Shown: positions 9,511 through 18,563, counted from the first letter of the stretch. The stretch: 64,000 bases of DNA from Hydrogenophaga sp. (GCA_030653975.1 JAURYH010000008.1:1-64000); one strand, 5' to 3'. Notes: generated by a model from the sequence alone, not told the origin. A program made the numbers and translations.

Positions 9511-10592
9511 ACACGGCACACACCTTCCAGGAGCGACGGCGCCTGCTGACCGGCCTGCTGGCCGGAGCCCTGCTGCCCGCCAGCGGCGCATGGGCGCAAA
9601 CCGCCGGCCGCGCGCTGGCCTTCCCCTACTACAGCGGCGAGCAGGCCCTGCAAGGCCTGTACGGCCAGCACCTGCCGCCGCTGGCCCGGGCCTTTGAGCG
9701 CGAAGCCCGGGCCCTCACCGCCGCTGCGCGCCAGCACTGCGCCGCGCCCGGCTCCAGCGGCGCACTGAAGGACGCCTGGCGCCGAACGCTGCTGGCCTGG
9801 GCGGCGCTGTCATCCCCCTCGCTCGGCCCGGTGATCGAGCGCCGCTCGCAGCGCCAGATCGACTTCTGGCCAACGCGCCCGGCCTTGCTGGAGAAAGCGC
9901 TGAAGAGCGCGCCGCAAACGCTGGTCGACATGGAGCGCATCGGCACGCCGGCCAAGGGTTTTCCGGCCATGGAGCGGCTGCTGGCCGGCAAGCCCAGCCC
10001 GGCCCACTGCCCCTATCTGGTGCTGATCGCCGAAGGCATCGAGGCCGAAGCCCGCGCCTTGCGCGCCGGCTTCGAAGAACCCGCCACACGCGACTGGACG
10101 GCCGACGAAGAGGGCGCCCGCAGCGCCTTTGCCGAATGGATCAACCAGTGGCTCGGCGGCCTGGAGCGCCTGCGCTGGATCCACATCGAACAGCCGGTGC
10201 AGCGCGCGCGCACGGCGGGCAAAGGCCACCAGCCAGAATTCGCCCGCCTGGCCGCCGCCGACAACGCCGCCGAATGGCGCACCCAATGGCAGGCCCTGCG
10301 CGCGCAGGCTCGGCTGCGACCCGAGCAGATCGCGATGCCACCGCAACCGGGACAGGGCCCGATCCCCATCGAGGGGCTGCTCATGGGCAAAGGCCAGATC
10401 GCGCTGGCCCAACGCTGGGGCACCGCGCTGGACGCGGCCGACGGGGCCTTCCAGCGGCTGCCGGCGAAACCGTCCGATGCGGCACTCATGGCGCTGTCCA
10501 AAACACTCAAGGGCGTGACCACGCTGTACCAGAACGAAGTGGCCGCCGCGCTGGACGTGCCACTGGGCTTCTCCGATGCCGATGGAGACTGA
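9507..10592 (+). CDS. Second imelysin-family protein, metal histidine replaced
   Basis: A 361-residue exported imelysin-like protein. The start is GTG 9507, overlapping the previous stop as GTGA; it gives a signal peptide (RRRLLTGLLAGALLPASGAWA) absent from the longer upstream open frame. Family features include the WAALSSPSLGPVIERRSQRQIDFWP region. Where the first imelysin has GWHAIEFLL, this one reads GFPAMERLL, so the histidine of the HxxE motif is proline. It probably acts as a partner rather than a copy of the first. It overlaps the DUF1513 start by 17 bases, indicating tight translational coupling. Confidence 0.87.
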   Translation: MNTAHTFQERRRLLTGLLAGALLPASGAWAQTAGRALAFPYYSGEQALQGLYGQHLPPLARAFEREARALTAAARQHCAAPGSSGALKDAWRRTLLAWAALSSPSLGPVIERRSQRQIDFWPTRPALLEKALKSAPQTLVDMERIGTPAKGFPAMERLLAGKPSPAHCPYLVLIAEGIEAEARALRAGFEEPATRDWTADEEGARSAFAEWINQWLGGLERLRWIHIEQPVQRARTAGKGHQPEFARLAAADNAAEWRTQWQALRAQARLRPEQIAMPPQPGQGPIPIEGLLMGKGQIALAQRWGTALDAADGAFQRLPAKPSDAALMALSKTLKGVTTLYQNEVAAALDVPLGFSDADGD

Positions 10593-11709
10593 ACCCGCGC
10601 CGCTCCAGCGGCGCGCCATCCTCGCCTTGTTCACGGCCTTTGGCGCTGCACCGGTCTGGGCAGCAAAGGCCGAGCGCACCACCCTGCTCGCCGCCTGGCA
10701 ACAGGATCAAGAGCAGCGCATCGGTCTGCTGGCGGTGGACGCCAACCAATGGTCGCTGCAGCGCTCGCTGGTCGTGCCGACGCGCGCGCACGGCCTGTGG
10801 GCCGAGGCGGGCGGCAGCGTGCTGGCCGTGGCGCGACGCCCCGGCGACTGGCTGCTGCGCTGGCACCCGGCCCGCGGCCGGACGCAGTGGCACTGGATCA
10901 ACGGCGACCGCCGCTTCAACGGCCACGTGATCGCCAGCGCCGACGGTGCCACGCTCTGGAGCACCGAAACCGACCTCGACACGGCACAGGGCCTGCTCGG
11001 CGTGCGCGATGCGAAGAGCCTGGAAAAAACCGGCGAATGGGCCACCCACGGCATGGACCCGCACCAGTTGCTGGCGCTGCCGCAGGCGCTGGGCGAGCTG
11101 CCTGCGGGCACGCTGATGGTGGCCAATGGCGGCATCCCCACGCTGCCCGAAACCGGGCGCAGCAAACGCGCACTCGGCCGCATGGACGCCTCGCTGGTGG
11201 CGCTGCACCCCGACAATGGCGCGCTGCTCGGTCAATGGCGCCTGAACGATCCGCACCTGAGCATCCGCCACCTGGCCTGGGACCCGCTCTCGCGCACGCT
11301 GGGCATCGCACTCCAGGCCGAACACCCCGACAAAGCGGCTCAGCAGGTCGCCCCGTTGCTGGCGGTGTGGGACGGCCACACGCTGCGCACGGCCGAGGGG
11401 CAGCCCGCTCTGGCCGGCTACGGTGGCGACATCTGCGCGCTGCCGCGTGGCGGCTTTGCGGTGAGCTGCCCGCGTGTCAACCGCCTGGCACTGTTCAACC
11501 CCCAGGGCGCCTGGCAAGGCGCGCTGGAGCACACCGACGCCTATGCCCTGACCGCCAACCCGGACCACTGGTGGCTGGCCAGCAGCCGGGGCCAGGCCGG
11601 GTTGCTGCACGGGGGAACCAATGGTGCAGCGCCCCTGCGACCCCAGGCATCAGACCGCAACGCGCAGGCCCTGCAGATCGACAACCACTGGGCGCTGATG
11701 GCGGGTTGA
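10576..11709 (+). CDS. DUF1513 beta-propeller-like periplasmic protein
   Basis: A 377-residue protein of the DUF1513 family, found as the last gene of imelysin operons. The N-terminus RRAILALFTAFGAAPVWAA resembles a signal peptide with a preceding twin arginine. The body has repeated short blade-like segments (for example RFNGHVIASADGATLW and GMDPHQLLALP) consistent with a propeller fold. Family function is unknown; a periplasmic role in iron uptake is inferred only from the operon. ATG 10576 and the in-frame ATG 10582 are both possible starts, and both overlap the upstream gene. Confidence 0.85.
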   Translation: MPMETEPAPLQRRAILALFTAFGAAPVWAAKAERTTLLAAWQQDQEQRIGLLAVDANQWSLQRSLVVPTRAHGLWAEAGGSVLAVARRPGDWLLRWHPARGRTQWHWINGDRRFNGHVIASADGATLWSTETDLDTAQGLLGVRDAKSLEKTGEWATHGMDPHQLLALPQALGELPAGTLMVANGGIPTLPETGRSKRALGRMDASLVALHPDNGALLGQWRLNDPHLSIRHLAWDPLSRTLGIALQAEHPDKAAQQVAPLLAVWDGHTLRTAEGQPALAGYGGDICALPRGGFAVSCPRVNRLALFNPQGAWQGALEHTDAYALTANPDHWWLASSRGQAGLLHGGTNGAAPLRPQASDRNAQALQIDNHWALMAG

Positions 11710-11721
11710 CGCACCGGTCGC

Positions 11722-12108
11722 TCAGGAGCGGTCGGCTTCGGCGTCATCGCTGACCCGGTCACAGGCCAGACCGCTGCGCCGGCATTGGCCATCCTCTTCC
11801 AGCCAGGGGTGGGCATGGCCCACACAGCCGGCCTGGCAGATCACGGCCTGGGCTTCGCGGGTGCCGGGCTCCTCCGGTGGCCGCGACACCCCTGCCAGCG
11901 GTCGGGCACGGCGCAGCACGGTGGCCGCGCCCAGGCCCCAGAACACGCTGGTGCGCAGCAGCACCAGCTCGGCGCGCAGCCGCAGGTTGTCACCTTCCAG
12001 CGCAGCGACGCGGCTGGCCGAGGACCGCAGCAGCTCGGTGCAACGGCTCTGCAGCCCCCCCATCTGGCGCATCAGGACCCCGTGTTCGTGCGCCAGTCCC
12101 GGCGTCAT
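11722..12108 (-). CDS. Unknown small protein, coiled-coil then Cys-rich tail
   Basis: A 128-residue protein I do not recognise. Residues about 10-50 form a heptad-like helix (QMGGLQSRCTELLRSSA followed by VAALEGDNLRLRAELVLL), then a short hydrophobic stretch SVFWGLGAATVL. The C-terminal third carries three cysteines (ICQAGC and GQC) near GHAHPWLEEDG, and a fourth in LACDR. The start at ATG 12108 has a GAAGGG site; the frame stays open further upstream, but that would overlap the neighbouring unknown gene. It is the last of three leftward genes sharing the bacterioferritin-side Fur box. It converges with the DUF1513 gene, 12 bases away. Confidence 0.6.
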   Translation of the reverse strand: MTPGLAHEHGVLMRQMGGLQSRCTELLRSSASRVAALEGDNLRLRAELVLLRTSVFWGLGAATVLRRARPLAGVSRPPEEPGTREAQAVICQAGCVGHAHPWLEEDGQCRRSGLACDRVSDDAEADRS

Positions 12109-12158
12109 GGGCCCTTCATCGCGGTTCTCCGGCTGCCGTGCGGGGCTGTGGCCCGGGA

Positions 12159-12464
12159 TCATGTGGATCGCCCTGGGCGTGGACAGGCCATGGCTCTGTC
12201 TGGTGACGGGTGCCGCACCACCACGCGGTGCCGGGCAGGCGCCCAGGCGGTCTCGCGCGGGTCGGGCTTTTCCCGGCGACCGGGCTTGGCGCCACAGGCC
12301 CACAGCTGCATTGGCCCGTGCGCCACGAGGGCCAGCACGTCAGGAAGGTGCTGGCGGCCGGTGAAACCGAATACGCCGGTGGGGTCGGCGCGGGTGCGCG
12401 ACAGGTCGGGGGTGTGGATGCCCGGGCACGCGGCAGGCGTTCCACCGGTCATCTCAATGCACAC
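12159..12464 (-). CDS. Unknown small protein (Fur-linked operon)
   Basis: A 101-residue unknown protein starting at GTG 12464, whose first bases overlap the stop of the upstream 108-residue gene by 11 bases. Residues 1-60 look the most protein-like (TGGTPAACPGIHTPDLSRTR, then GVFGFTGRQHLPDVLALVAHG). The rest is Arg/Pro-rich and could be poorly ordered. The overlap and shared direction argue for translational coupling with its neighbour. A competing frame over the same bases starts at 12445, so the assignment of this frame is tentative. Confidence 0.5.
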   Translation of the reverse strand: MCIEMTGGTPAACPGIHTPDLSRTRADPTGVFGFTGRQHLPDVLALVAHGPMQLWACGAKPGRREKPDPRETAWAPARHRVVVRHPSPDRAMACPRPGRST

Positions 12465-12780
12465 CCGCTGCCACGCGGTGCCACAGCGGTGTGGGTTCTG
12501 GAGGCCCGTCCTGCACCGGCGTATCTTCCAGCGAATGCTGCCAGCGTGTGTGCAGGTTGGCCGCCATGGCGCGCATGGGCGGCGAGACCTGGGGATGACC
12601 GGACAGGAAAAACAGGTTGGAGACCAGTTTGCGCGCCATCAGGCTGCGGTTCGGGCAGTCCACCGGGGCCTGGGCGTAACCGGTCATGAGCGCCAGCGTA
12701 CCGGCCGTCAGGGCCTCGACGGAGGGCAGGCAGACCCTGTCGTCGTCCGGATCGCTGGCTTCACAGTGGGGGTGGCGCAT
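12454..12780 (-). CDS. Small unknown protein behind Fur box, divergent from bfr
   Basis: A 108-residue protein starting at ATG 12780 with a CGGAG ribosome site. The central part (SVEALTAGTLALMTGYAQA, then DCPNRSLMARKLVSNLFFL) looks like a compact helical domain. I recall similar short proteins near iron genes in other betaproteobacteria, but I know no name or function. A Fur box lies about 63 bases upstream, shared with the divergent bacterioferritin gene. This makes it the head of a small iron-responsive operon with the 101- and 128-residue proteins downstream. Confidence 0.72.
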   Translation of the reverse strand: MRHPHCEASDPDDDRVCLPSVEALTAGTLALMTGYAQAPVDCPNRSLMARKLVSNLFFLSGHPQVSPPMRAMAANLHTRWQHSLEDTPVQDGPPEPTPLWHRVAAGVH

Positions 12781-12842
12781 GGGGGTCTCCGGGAGATGAA
12801 GATCGTGTCGGCAATCCACGATCGGTTGGTGCAAAATCAAAT

Positions 12843-12865
12843 CATATGAGAATGATTCGCATTTG
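12843..12865. promoter_or_regulatory. Fur box between small operon and bfr
   Basis: The sequence CATATGAGAATGATTCGCATTTG contains the Fur-type core GAGAATGATTCGCATTT. It lies in the 180-base gap between the leftward 108-residue gene and the rightward bacterioferritin gene, so one site may serve both promoters. Confidence 0.72.
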
Positions 12866-12960
12866 TAAAGTAGCCCCGATGACCTCCACCGCGAGTGCCT
12901 GTGAATGACGACAATGATCCGAGCCACAGCCCCAAACCCCATCAAGAAAGGAACCCGCTC

Positions 12961-13437
12961 ATGAAAGGCGACAAGAAGGCCATTGGCCACCTGCAGGCCC
13001 AGCTGAAGAACGAACTCACCGCCATCAACCAGTACTTCGTGCACTACCGCATGCTCAAGCACTGGGGCTTCGACAAGCTGGCCAAGAAGGAGTATTCGGA
13101 GTCCATCGGCGAGATGAAACACGCCGACTGGCTCATGGACCGCATCTTCGTGCTTGATGGCCTGCCCAACCTGCAGGACCTCGGCAAGCTGAACATTGGC
13201 GAGAACGTACCCGAGATGCTGGCCAGCGATCTGGCGCTTGAGCGCGGCGCCCAGGCCACCATCAAGGACGGCATCGCCTACTGCGAGTCGGTGCGCGACT
13301 ACGTGTCGCGCGATCTGCTGCAGAAGATCCTGGACGACACCGAAGAGCACATCGACTTCCTGGAAACCCAGCTGGAGCTGGTCGAGAAGGTCGGCCTGCC
13401 CAACTACCTGCAAAGCCAGATGGGCGAACCCAGCTGA
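12961..13437 (+). CDS. bfr: Bacterioferritin
   Basis: A 158-residue haem-containing ferritin that stores iron as a 24-mer shell in the cytoplasm. The start [11 protein letters not shown] at ATG 12961 follows a strong AGAAAGGA site. The conserved haem ligand M52 and ferroxidase ligands E18, E51, H54, E94 and H130 are present by alignment to the E. coli protein. The position matching E127 reads Thr (DDTEEH), so one di-iron ligand may be missing or shifted. It shares a Fur-boxed divergent promoter region with the small unknown operon, and its partner ferredoxin gene bfd follows. Confidence 0.96.
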   Translation: MKGDKKAIGHLQAQLKNELTAINQYFVHYRMLKHWGFDKLAKKEYSESIGEMKHADWLMDRIFVLDGLPNLQDLGKLNIGENVPEMLASDLALERGAQATIKDGIAYCESVRDYVSRDLLQKILDDTEEHIDFLETQLELVEKVGLPNYLQSQMGEPS

Positions 13438-13530
13438 GCGGGCAACACCTCCCGAGATCCTCGGCGGAGGCGTGGGGCCATCCGGTGCCGGCCGGGATAC
13501 CCCTGGGTTTCCGGAGGTTATTTTCAAAAC

Positions 13531-13553
13531 AGAATACGATCAATTATCATTTG
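13531..13553. promoter_or_regulatory. Fur-like box upstream of bfd
   Basis: The AT-rich segment AGAATACGATCAATTATCATTTG partly matches the Fur consensus, best in the right half (ATTATCATTT). It ends about 30 bases before the bfd ATG, which fits iron-repressed bfd as in other proteobacteria. Confidence 0.55.
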
Positions 13554-13583
13554 TAGGCCCATCCCTTCCAGGAAACGCCTGCC

Positions 13584-13823
13584 ATGATCGTTTGTGTTTG
13601 CCATCGCGTCAGTGACCAGACCATCGCCCGCGCTGCACGTTCGGGCATGGCCTTTGACGACATCCAGCTGGAGCTCGGGGTGGCCACGCAGTGCGGCAAG
13701 TGCGAAAGCTGCGCGCGTTCGGTGTGGTCCGAATGCAGGTCGGGTCATCCCACCGCACACCTCAAAATCGACGAACTGCGGCAGCAACTGGCCCGGGGCA
13801 CGCTGCAGCTGTCGCCGGTCTGA
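13584..13823 (+). CDS. bfd: Bacterioferritin-associated ferredoxin
   Basis: A 79-residue [2Fe-2S] protein that docks on bacterioferritin and delivers electrons to mobilise stored iron. The four cluster cysteines are present as CVC near residues 4-6 and CGKCESC near residues 37-43. It lies 146 bases after bfr on the same strand with its own Fur-like site, so it can be expressed independently when iron is scarce. A GC-rich hairpin (GCGCGCCCGGGGCGCGC) follows the gene but lacks a T-tract. Confidence 0.94.
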   Translation: MIVCVCHRVSDQTIARAARSGMAFDDIQLELGVATQCGKCESCARSVWSECRSGHPTAHLKIDELRQQLARGTLQLSPV

Positions 13824-14057
13824 GGGCCGTTCCCCCGCGCGCCCGGGGCGCGCAAACCCATACGGCACCACTTTTCGCCTGTCCTTGAGCCTGTGCGGCC
13901 GCACAGTTCTGCGCCGTGCCGCGCCATTCCATCCGAAAATGTCACGCCAGGTTCACCCGCTACGCACTATTGCGGACTGGGCATTTTGGGGTCGCGCATT
14001 TAGAATGTGCAATTCACTTTCACATTGCAAGATGAGAATCCATCAGGAGACAAGGCC

Positions 14058-16361
14058 ATGACCACCAGCAACAGCCAGGAAGACAAACGCGCCGAACTCA
14101 AGCGCGCCGCACTCGAATACCACGAGTTCCCCACGCCTGGCAAAGTGGCCATCGCCGCCACCAAGCAGCTGACCAACCAGCGCGACCTGGCGCTGGCGTA
14201 TTCGCCCGGTGTGGCAGCTCCCTGCGAAGAGATCGTCGCCGACCCGAACAACGCCTTCAAATACACCAGCCGCGGCAACCTGGTGGCCGTCATCACCAAC
14301 GGCACCGCCGTGCTGGGCCTGGGCGACATCGGTCCGCTCGCGGCCAAGCCGGTGATGGAAGGCAAGGGCGTGCTGTTCAAGAAGTTCTCGGGCATCGACG
14401 TGTTCGACATCGAGATCAACGAAAGAGACCCGGACAAGCTGGTCGAAATCATCGCCTCGCTGGAGCCCACCTTCGGCGGCATCAACCTCGAAGACATCAA
14501 GGCGCCGGACTGCTTCTATGTCGAGCGCAAGCTGCGCGAGCGCATGAAGATCCCGGTCTTCCACGACGACCAGCACGGCACGGCCATCGTGGTCGGTGCC
14601 GCCATCTTCAACGGCCTGAAGGTCGCTGGCAAAGACCCGAAAAAGATCAAGCTCGTGACCTCGGGCGCTGGCGCTGCGGCGCTCGCCTGTCTGGGCCTGC
14701 TGGTGAAGCTCGGCATTCCGCGTGAAAACATCTGGGTGACCGACCTGGCCGGTGTGGTGTACGAGGGGCGCACCGAGCTGATGGACGAGGACAAGGTCCA
14801 GTTCGCGCAGAAGACCACCCAGCGCACCCTGTCGGAAGCCATCGTCGGTGCCGACGTGTTCCTCGGCCTGTCGGCCGGCGGCGTGCTGAAGAAGGACATG
14901 GTGGCCCAGATGGCGGTGAATCCGCTGGTCTTTGCGCTGGCGAACCCGAACCCCGAGATCACGCCCGAGGACGTGAAAACCGTGCGCGACGACGCCATCA
15001 TGGCCACCGGCCGCTCCGACTACCCGAACCAGGTCAACAACGTCCTGTGTTTCCCGTACATCTTCCGTGGTGCGCTCGACGCCGGCGCCTCCACCATCAC
15101 CGACGAGATGGAGATCGCCGCGGTGCACGCGATCGCCGAGCTGGCCCAGGCCGAGCAGAGTGACGTCGTTGCGGCAGCCTATGCGGGCGAGAAGCTGGCC
15201 TTTGGCCCCGAATACCTGATCCCGAAACCGTTCGATCCACGGCTGATGATGAAAATCGCGCCGGCCGTGGCCCAGGCCGCCGCCGACAGCGGCGTGGCGC
15301 TGCGCCCGATCACCGACATGGAGGCCTACAAGCAGCGCCTGCAGAGCTTCGTGTTCGCCTCGGGCACGATCATGAAGCCGATCTACGCGGCGGCCAAGAC
15401 GGCGCTCAGGAAGCGCGTGGCCTACGCCGAGGGTGAGGAAGAGCGCGTGCTGCGCGCGTGCCAGATCGTGGTAGATGATGGACTGGCCCGCCCGACGCTG
15501 ATCGGCCGCCCCGCCATCATCGCCGAGCGCATCGAGAAGTTCGGCCTGCGCCTGAAGCAGGAACTGGATTACGACGTCGTCAACGTCGAACAGGACCACC
15601 GCTACCGCGATCTCTGGCAGACTTACCACCAGCTCATGGAGCGCCGCGGCGTCACCGAGCAGTTGGCCAAGATCGAGATGCGCCGCCGCCTCACGCTCAT
15701 CAGCTCCATGCTGCTGCGCAAGGGCGACGTGGACGGCGTGATCTGCGGCACCTGGGGCAACACCCAGTTGCACCTGGACTACATCGACCAGGTGATCGGC
15801 AAACGCGAAGGCGCGAACTGCTACGCGGCCATGAACGCGCTCATGCTGCCGGGTCGCCAGGTGTTCCTGGTGGACACCCACATCAACTACGACCCCACCG
15901 CCGAACAGCTGGCCGAAATCACCAAGATGGCCGCTCGCAAGATGATGCGCTTCGGCATCACGCCCAAGGCCGCGCTGCTGTCGCACTCCAACTTCGGCTC
16001 GTCCAACCAGCCCAGCGCGATCAAGATGCGCGACACGCTGGCATTGCTGCAAACCCAGGCACCGTGGCTCGAGGTGGACGGCGAGATGCACGGCGATGTG
16101 GCACTGGACGCCGATGCACGACTTTCGATCATGCCGCGCTCGGCCCTCAAAGGCGACGCCAACCTGCTGATCTGCCCCAACATCGACGCCGCCAACATCG
16201 CCTACAACCTGCTCAAGACGGCGGCCGGCGGCAACATCGCCATCGGCCCCATGCTGCTGGGCGTGGCCAAACCCGTGCACATTCTCACAGCCAGCGCCAC
16301 CGTGCGCCGCATCGTGAACATGACAGCCCTCACCGTGGCCGAGGCCAACGTTTCCCGGTAA
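14058..16361 (+). CDS. maeB: NADP-dependent malic enzyme (with phosphotransacetylase-like domain)
   Basis: Oxidatively decarboxylates malate to pyruvate and CO2 with NADP in the cytoplasm. The 767-residue protein has the large MaeB architecture: a malic enzyme N-terminal domain ([10 protein letters not shown] near residue 175), an NAD-binding domain, and a C-terminal phosphate acetyltransferase-like domain from about residue 430. That last domain regulates MaeB and is usually not catalytic. ATG 14058 has the ribosome site CAGGAGA; the longer frame to 14007 lacks one. It stands alone, with a 234-base gap before it. Confidence 0.95.
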   Translation: MTTSNSQEDKRAELKRAALEYHEFPTPGKVAIAATKQLTNQRDLALAYSPGVAAPCEEIVADPNNAFKYTSRGNLVAVITNGTAVLGLGDIGPLAAKPVMEGKGVLFKKFSGIDVFDIEINERDPDKLVEIIASLEPTFGGINLEDIKAPDCFYVERKLRERMKIPVFHDDQHGTAIVVGAAIFNGLKVAGKDPKKIKLVTSGAGAAALACLGLLVKLGIPRENIWVTDLAGVVYEGRTELMDEDKVQFAQKTTQRTLSEAIVGADVFLGLSAGGVLKKDMVAQMAVNPLVFALANPNPEITPEDVKTVRDDAIMATGRSDYPNQVNNVLCFPYIFRGALDAGASTITDEMEIAAVHAIAELAQAEQSDVVAAAYAGEKLAFGPEYLIPKPFDPRLMMKIAPAVAQAAADSGVALRPITDMEAYKQRLQSFVFASGTIMKPIYAAAKTALRKRVAYAEGEEERVLRACQIVVDDGLARPTLIGRPAIIAERIEKFGLRLKQELDYDVVNVEQDHRYRDLWQTYHQLMERRGVTEQLAKIEMRRRLTLISSMLLRKGDVDGVICGTWGNTQLHLDYIDQVIGKREGANCYAAMNALMLPGRQVFLVDTHINYDPTAEQLAEITKMAARKMMRFGITPKAALLSHSNFGSSNQPSAIKMRDTLALLQTQAPWLEVDGEMHGDVALDADARLSIMPRSALKGDANLLICPNIDAANIAYNLLKTAAGGNIAIGPMLLGVAKPVHILTASATVRRIVNMTALTVAEANVSR

Positions 16362-16570
16362 TCCCTCGGGAAAAAGCAAGCGCTAACTTTTCCAAACATT
16401 TTTGCCACTGCAAGTTGCCTGTTTATTCAGCAATCGCTTGCAATTCTGTAACGCTTCGGGCACACTACCGACCTTGAATCACAGGGTTAACCCGCCCCGT
16501 CAACACCGCCGCAAGACACATCTTGTCGAGGTGCCGGAGGCGGGTTGATCGCATCAGGAGCAGGGATTTC

Positions 16571-16984
16571 ATGGGTCTGAAACGGATCCGGTGGTCAGGT
16601 GCATGGGCGGTATCAGCCGTCCTGTTGGCGGCAATCAGCACCTTTTTGGTGCAAGCCCGATCGCCCGACAGCAGCAGCCTTCCGGGTTCGGCCGTCGCCT
16701 CCGTGGCTTACTCGGGCTTGCCCGTGCAGGGCCGGGAGGTGATGTCGCAGATACGGCAGGGTGGTCCTTTCCGGTACGAGAAAGATGGCACCGTTTTTGG
16801 CAACAGGGAGCGGTTGCTGCCGGGTCAGAAGCGAGGTTACTACCGCGAATACACCGTGCCCACACCGGGTTTGAACCACCGGGGTGCGAGACGGATCGTG
16901 TGTGGAGGACAGAGGCCCCGGGCACCTGATGATTGTTATTACACCGAGGATCACTACAGCAGCTTCAGGCTGATCGTGCAGTGA
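16571..16984 (+). CDS. Secreted barnase-like guanyl-specific ribonuclease
   Basis: A 137-residue microbial ribonuclease of the barnase/RNase Sa family with an N-terminal export segment (hydrophobic AVSAVLLAAISTFLV). The catalytic residues are recognisable: E93 in YYREYTVPTPG, R107/R108 in GARRIV, and H128 in EDHYSSF, matching Glu73, Arg87 and His102 of barnase. ATG 16571 follows an AGGAG-type site. A barstar gene starts 53 bases downstream, so this is an enzyme/inhibitor pair protecting the host from its own nuclease. The gene looks less GC-rich than its neighbours, suggesting acquisition. Confidence 0.88.
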   Translation: MGLKRIRWSGAWAVSAVLLAAISTFLVQARSPDSSSLPGSAVASVAYSGLPVQGREVMSQIRQGGPFRYEKDGTVFGNRERLLPGQKRGYYREYTVPTPGLNHRGARRIVCGGQRPRAPDDCYYTEDHYSSFRLIVQ

Positions 16985-17037
16985 TCCGGAGCGCAGTGAG
17001 CAGATTTTTAACTTTGACTTTAGAAAGAGACGCGGAG

Positions 17038-17580
17038 ATGGACACGCCACTTCGTAACGTAAAACCCAATATCGTTCAGTCGATTCGCGCCTATGGCGTG
17101 AAAGACCTGCAGGCCGCGGCCGAGCAGTTGGGTCATCACTTTCTGTACGCCAACCTGGCCAAGGCCCAGAGCAAGCAGGATGTGCTGGAGTTGATCGCGG
17201 CGCAGTACACCCTGCCGTCGCACTTCGGCAAGAACTTCGATGCGCTCTACGACTGCATGACCGATCTGGTCCACAAGTCGGGTCCGCAGACCGGTTTCAT
17301 CGTCGTGCTGGAGCACATCCCGGCGCACGCCAAGTTCGACAAGGAAGCGCGCGAGCAGCTGCTCGACATCTTCCGCGACACCGCCGACTACTGGAGCGAT
17401 CGCAAGATCCCGTTCCGCTGCTTCTACTCCTTTTCGGTCGCACGCGCGTCCAAGGGCGAAGCACCGATCGAGGTGGAAAACGAAGAGCCGATGCCGACGG
17501 ACAAGCTCCTGGACGTGAGCCCGATGGCGCTGCGCATGAGCAGCCCGTTCAACGCCGGGTACTGGTTGGCCGCAGCCTGA
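17038..17580 (+). CDS. Barstar-family ribonuclease inhibitor (extended)
   Basis: A 180-residue barstar-like inhibitor. The core (about residues 25-125) contains the family pattern LPSHFGKNFDALYDCMTDL, including the acidic/aromatic helix that blocks the RNase active site. Classical barstar has 89 residues; here there is an extra N-terminal segment and about 50 C-terminal residues (VENEEPMPTDKLLDVSPM region) of unknown purpose. It acts in the cytoplasm. It is encoded just after the barnase-like gene and probably co-transcribed with it. Confidence 0.87.
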   Translation: MDTPLRNVKPNIVQSIRAYGVKDLQAAAEQLGHHFLYANLAKAQSKQDVLELIAAQYTLPSHFGKNFDALYDCMTDLVHKSGPQTGFIVVLEHIPAHAKFDKEAREQLLDIFRDTADYWSDRKIPFRCFYSFSVARASKGEAPIEVENEEPMPTDKLLDVSPMALRMSSPFNAGYWLAAA

Positions 17581-17588
17581 CCTGCTGA

Positions 17589-17677
17589 CCCCACCCCCGC
17601 GCCGCGCCTGAGGGCGCGTCACCCCCTCAAGGGGGCGGCACTGGCGGCCCGGCAAAGCCGGTTCCGCGGTGCCCTGG
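17589..17677 (+). repeat. Intergenic GC-rich repeat, copy B
   Basis: Same element as at 7867: CGCGCCGCGCC block, GGGCGCGTCACCCCCTCAAGGGGG hairpin and GGCCCGGCAAAGCCGG hairpin. It lies between the barstar gene and the convergent rsmA gene, immediately before a rho-independent terminator. It is on the same strand as copy A. Confidence 0.85.
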
Positions 17678-17681
17678 AAGG

Positions 17682-17711
17682 AAAAAACCGCTGCATCGCA
17701 GCGGTTTTTTT
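17682..17711. terminator. Bidirectional rho-independent terminator
   Basis: A 7-base-pair stem CCGCTGC/GCAGCGG with an ATC loop is flanked by six A residues on the left and seven T residues on the right. It can therefore end transcripts both from barstar (rightward) and rsmA (leftward). Confidence 0.88.
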
Positions 17712-17725
17712 GCGCCTGAGCTTTG

Positions 17726-18541
17726 CTACTGCACAGCTTGGACCAGCGCCACGTACTCGTGCACCGGCACTTCTTCGGCGCGGCGCTGCAGATCGAAGGT
17801 CCCGGCAAAGTTGCGGGCTTCCAGCCACTTGCCCAGCGTGTTGCGCAGGATCTTGCGGCGCTGGCTGAAGGCGGTCTGGACCAGTTCACCGTAGAGCTTG
17901 AGGTCGATGGCCGGTGGCTGTGCCAGCGGAACCATGCGCACGATGGCGCTGTCCACGCGCGGCGGCGGATCAAAGCTCTCCGGCGGCACGAAGAGCACGT
18001 TCTCCATCGCATAGCGCCACTGCAGCATGACCGACAGGCGGCTGTAGTCGGACGTCGCCGGGCGGGCCACCATGCGGTCGATCACTTCCTTCTGCAGCAT
18101 GAAATGCTGGTCCTGAATCACATCCACATGCTCCAGCAGGTGGAACAGGATGGGTGTGGAGATGTTGTAGGGCAGGTTGCCCACCACCCGGATCCCGATG
18201 CGCTCCGCCCGCTGGGGGTCCGGTGCGCCCCCCGGGGCCGGGGGGCGCTGAGCCGAATGCAGTTCATGCGCCAAGGCCGTGAAGTCCACCTTCAGCACGT
18301 CGGACTCGACCACCTGCAACCGAGGATGGGCACGCAAGCGAACAGCCAGATCACGGTCCAGCTCGATCACCGTCAAGCGTCCCAGTCGCTCGACCAGGGG
18401 TTGCGTGAGCGCGGCCAGCCCGGGACCGATCTCGACCATGTGATCGGCCGGCGACGGCGCGATCTCGCGCACAATGGCTTCGATGATGCCCTGGTCGGTC
18501 AGGAAGTGCTGACCAAAGCGCTTGCGCGCGATGTGTTTCAT
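17726..18541 (-). CDS. rsmA: 16S rRNA dimethyladenosine transferase (KsgA)
   Basis: Dimethylates two adjacent adenines (A1518/A1519 in E. coli numbering) of 16S rRNA during small-subunit maturation. The 271-residue protein opens with [10 protein letters not shown], has the SAM-binding motif [10 protein letters not shown] near residue 38 and the catalytic NLPYNIS near residue 121. Length is normal. It follows surA in the leftward lptD-surA-rsmA series, a common proteobacterial order, with 22 bases between genes. A terminator lies just beyond its stop. Confidence 0.97.
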   Translation of the reverse strand: MKHIARKRFGQHFLTDQGIIEAIVREIAPSPADHMVEIGPGLAALTQPLVERLGRLTVIELDRDLAVRLRAHPRLQVVESDVLKVDFTALAHELHSAQRPPAPGGAPDPQRAERIGIRVVGNLPYNISTPILFHLLEHVDVIQDQHFMLQKEVIDRMVARPATSDYSRLSVMLQWRYAMENVLFVPPESFDPPPRVDSAIVRMVPLAQPPAIDLKLYGELVQTAFSQRRKILRNTLGKWLEARNFAGTFDLQRRAEEVPVHEYVALVQAVQ

Positions 18542-18563
18542 GTCCGCGGCGTACGGTCCGCGA

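Noticed and set aside
12116-12445. Alternative 109-codon minus-strand frame over the Fur-linked operon
   Set aside because: It lacks the coupled overlap with the upstream stop; the frame starting at GTG 12464 is coupled and fits better, though this is not certain.
14043-16379. 778-codon open frame antisense to malic enzyme
   Set aside because: No recognisable domain, His/Gly/Val-biased composition; the plus-strand maeB explains the sequence.
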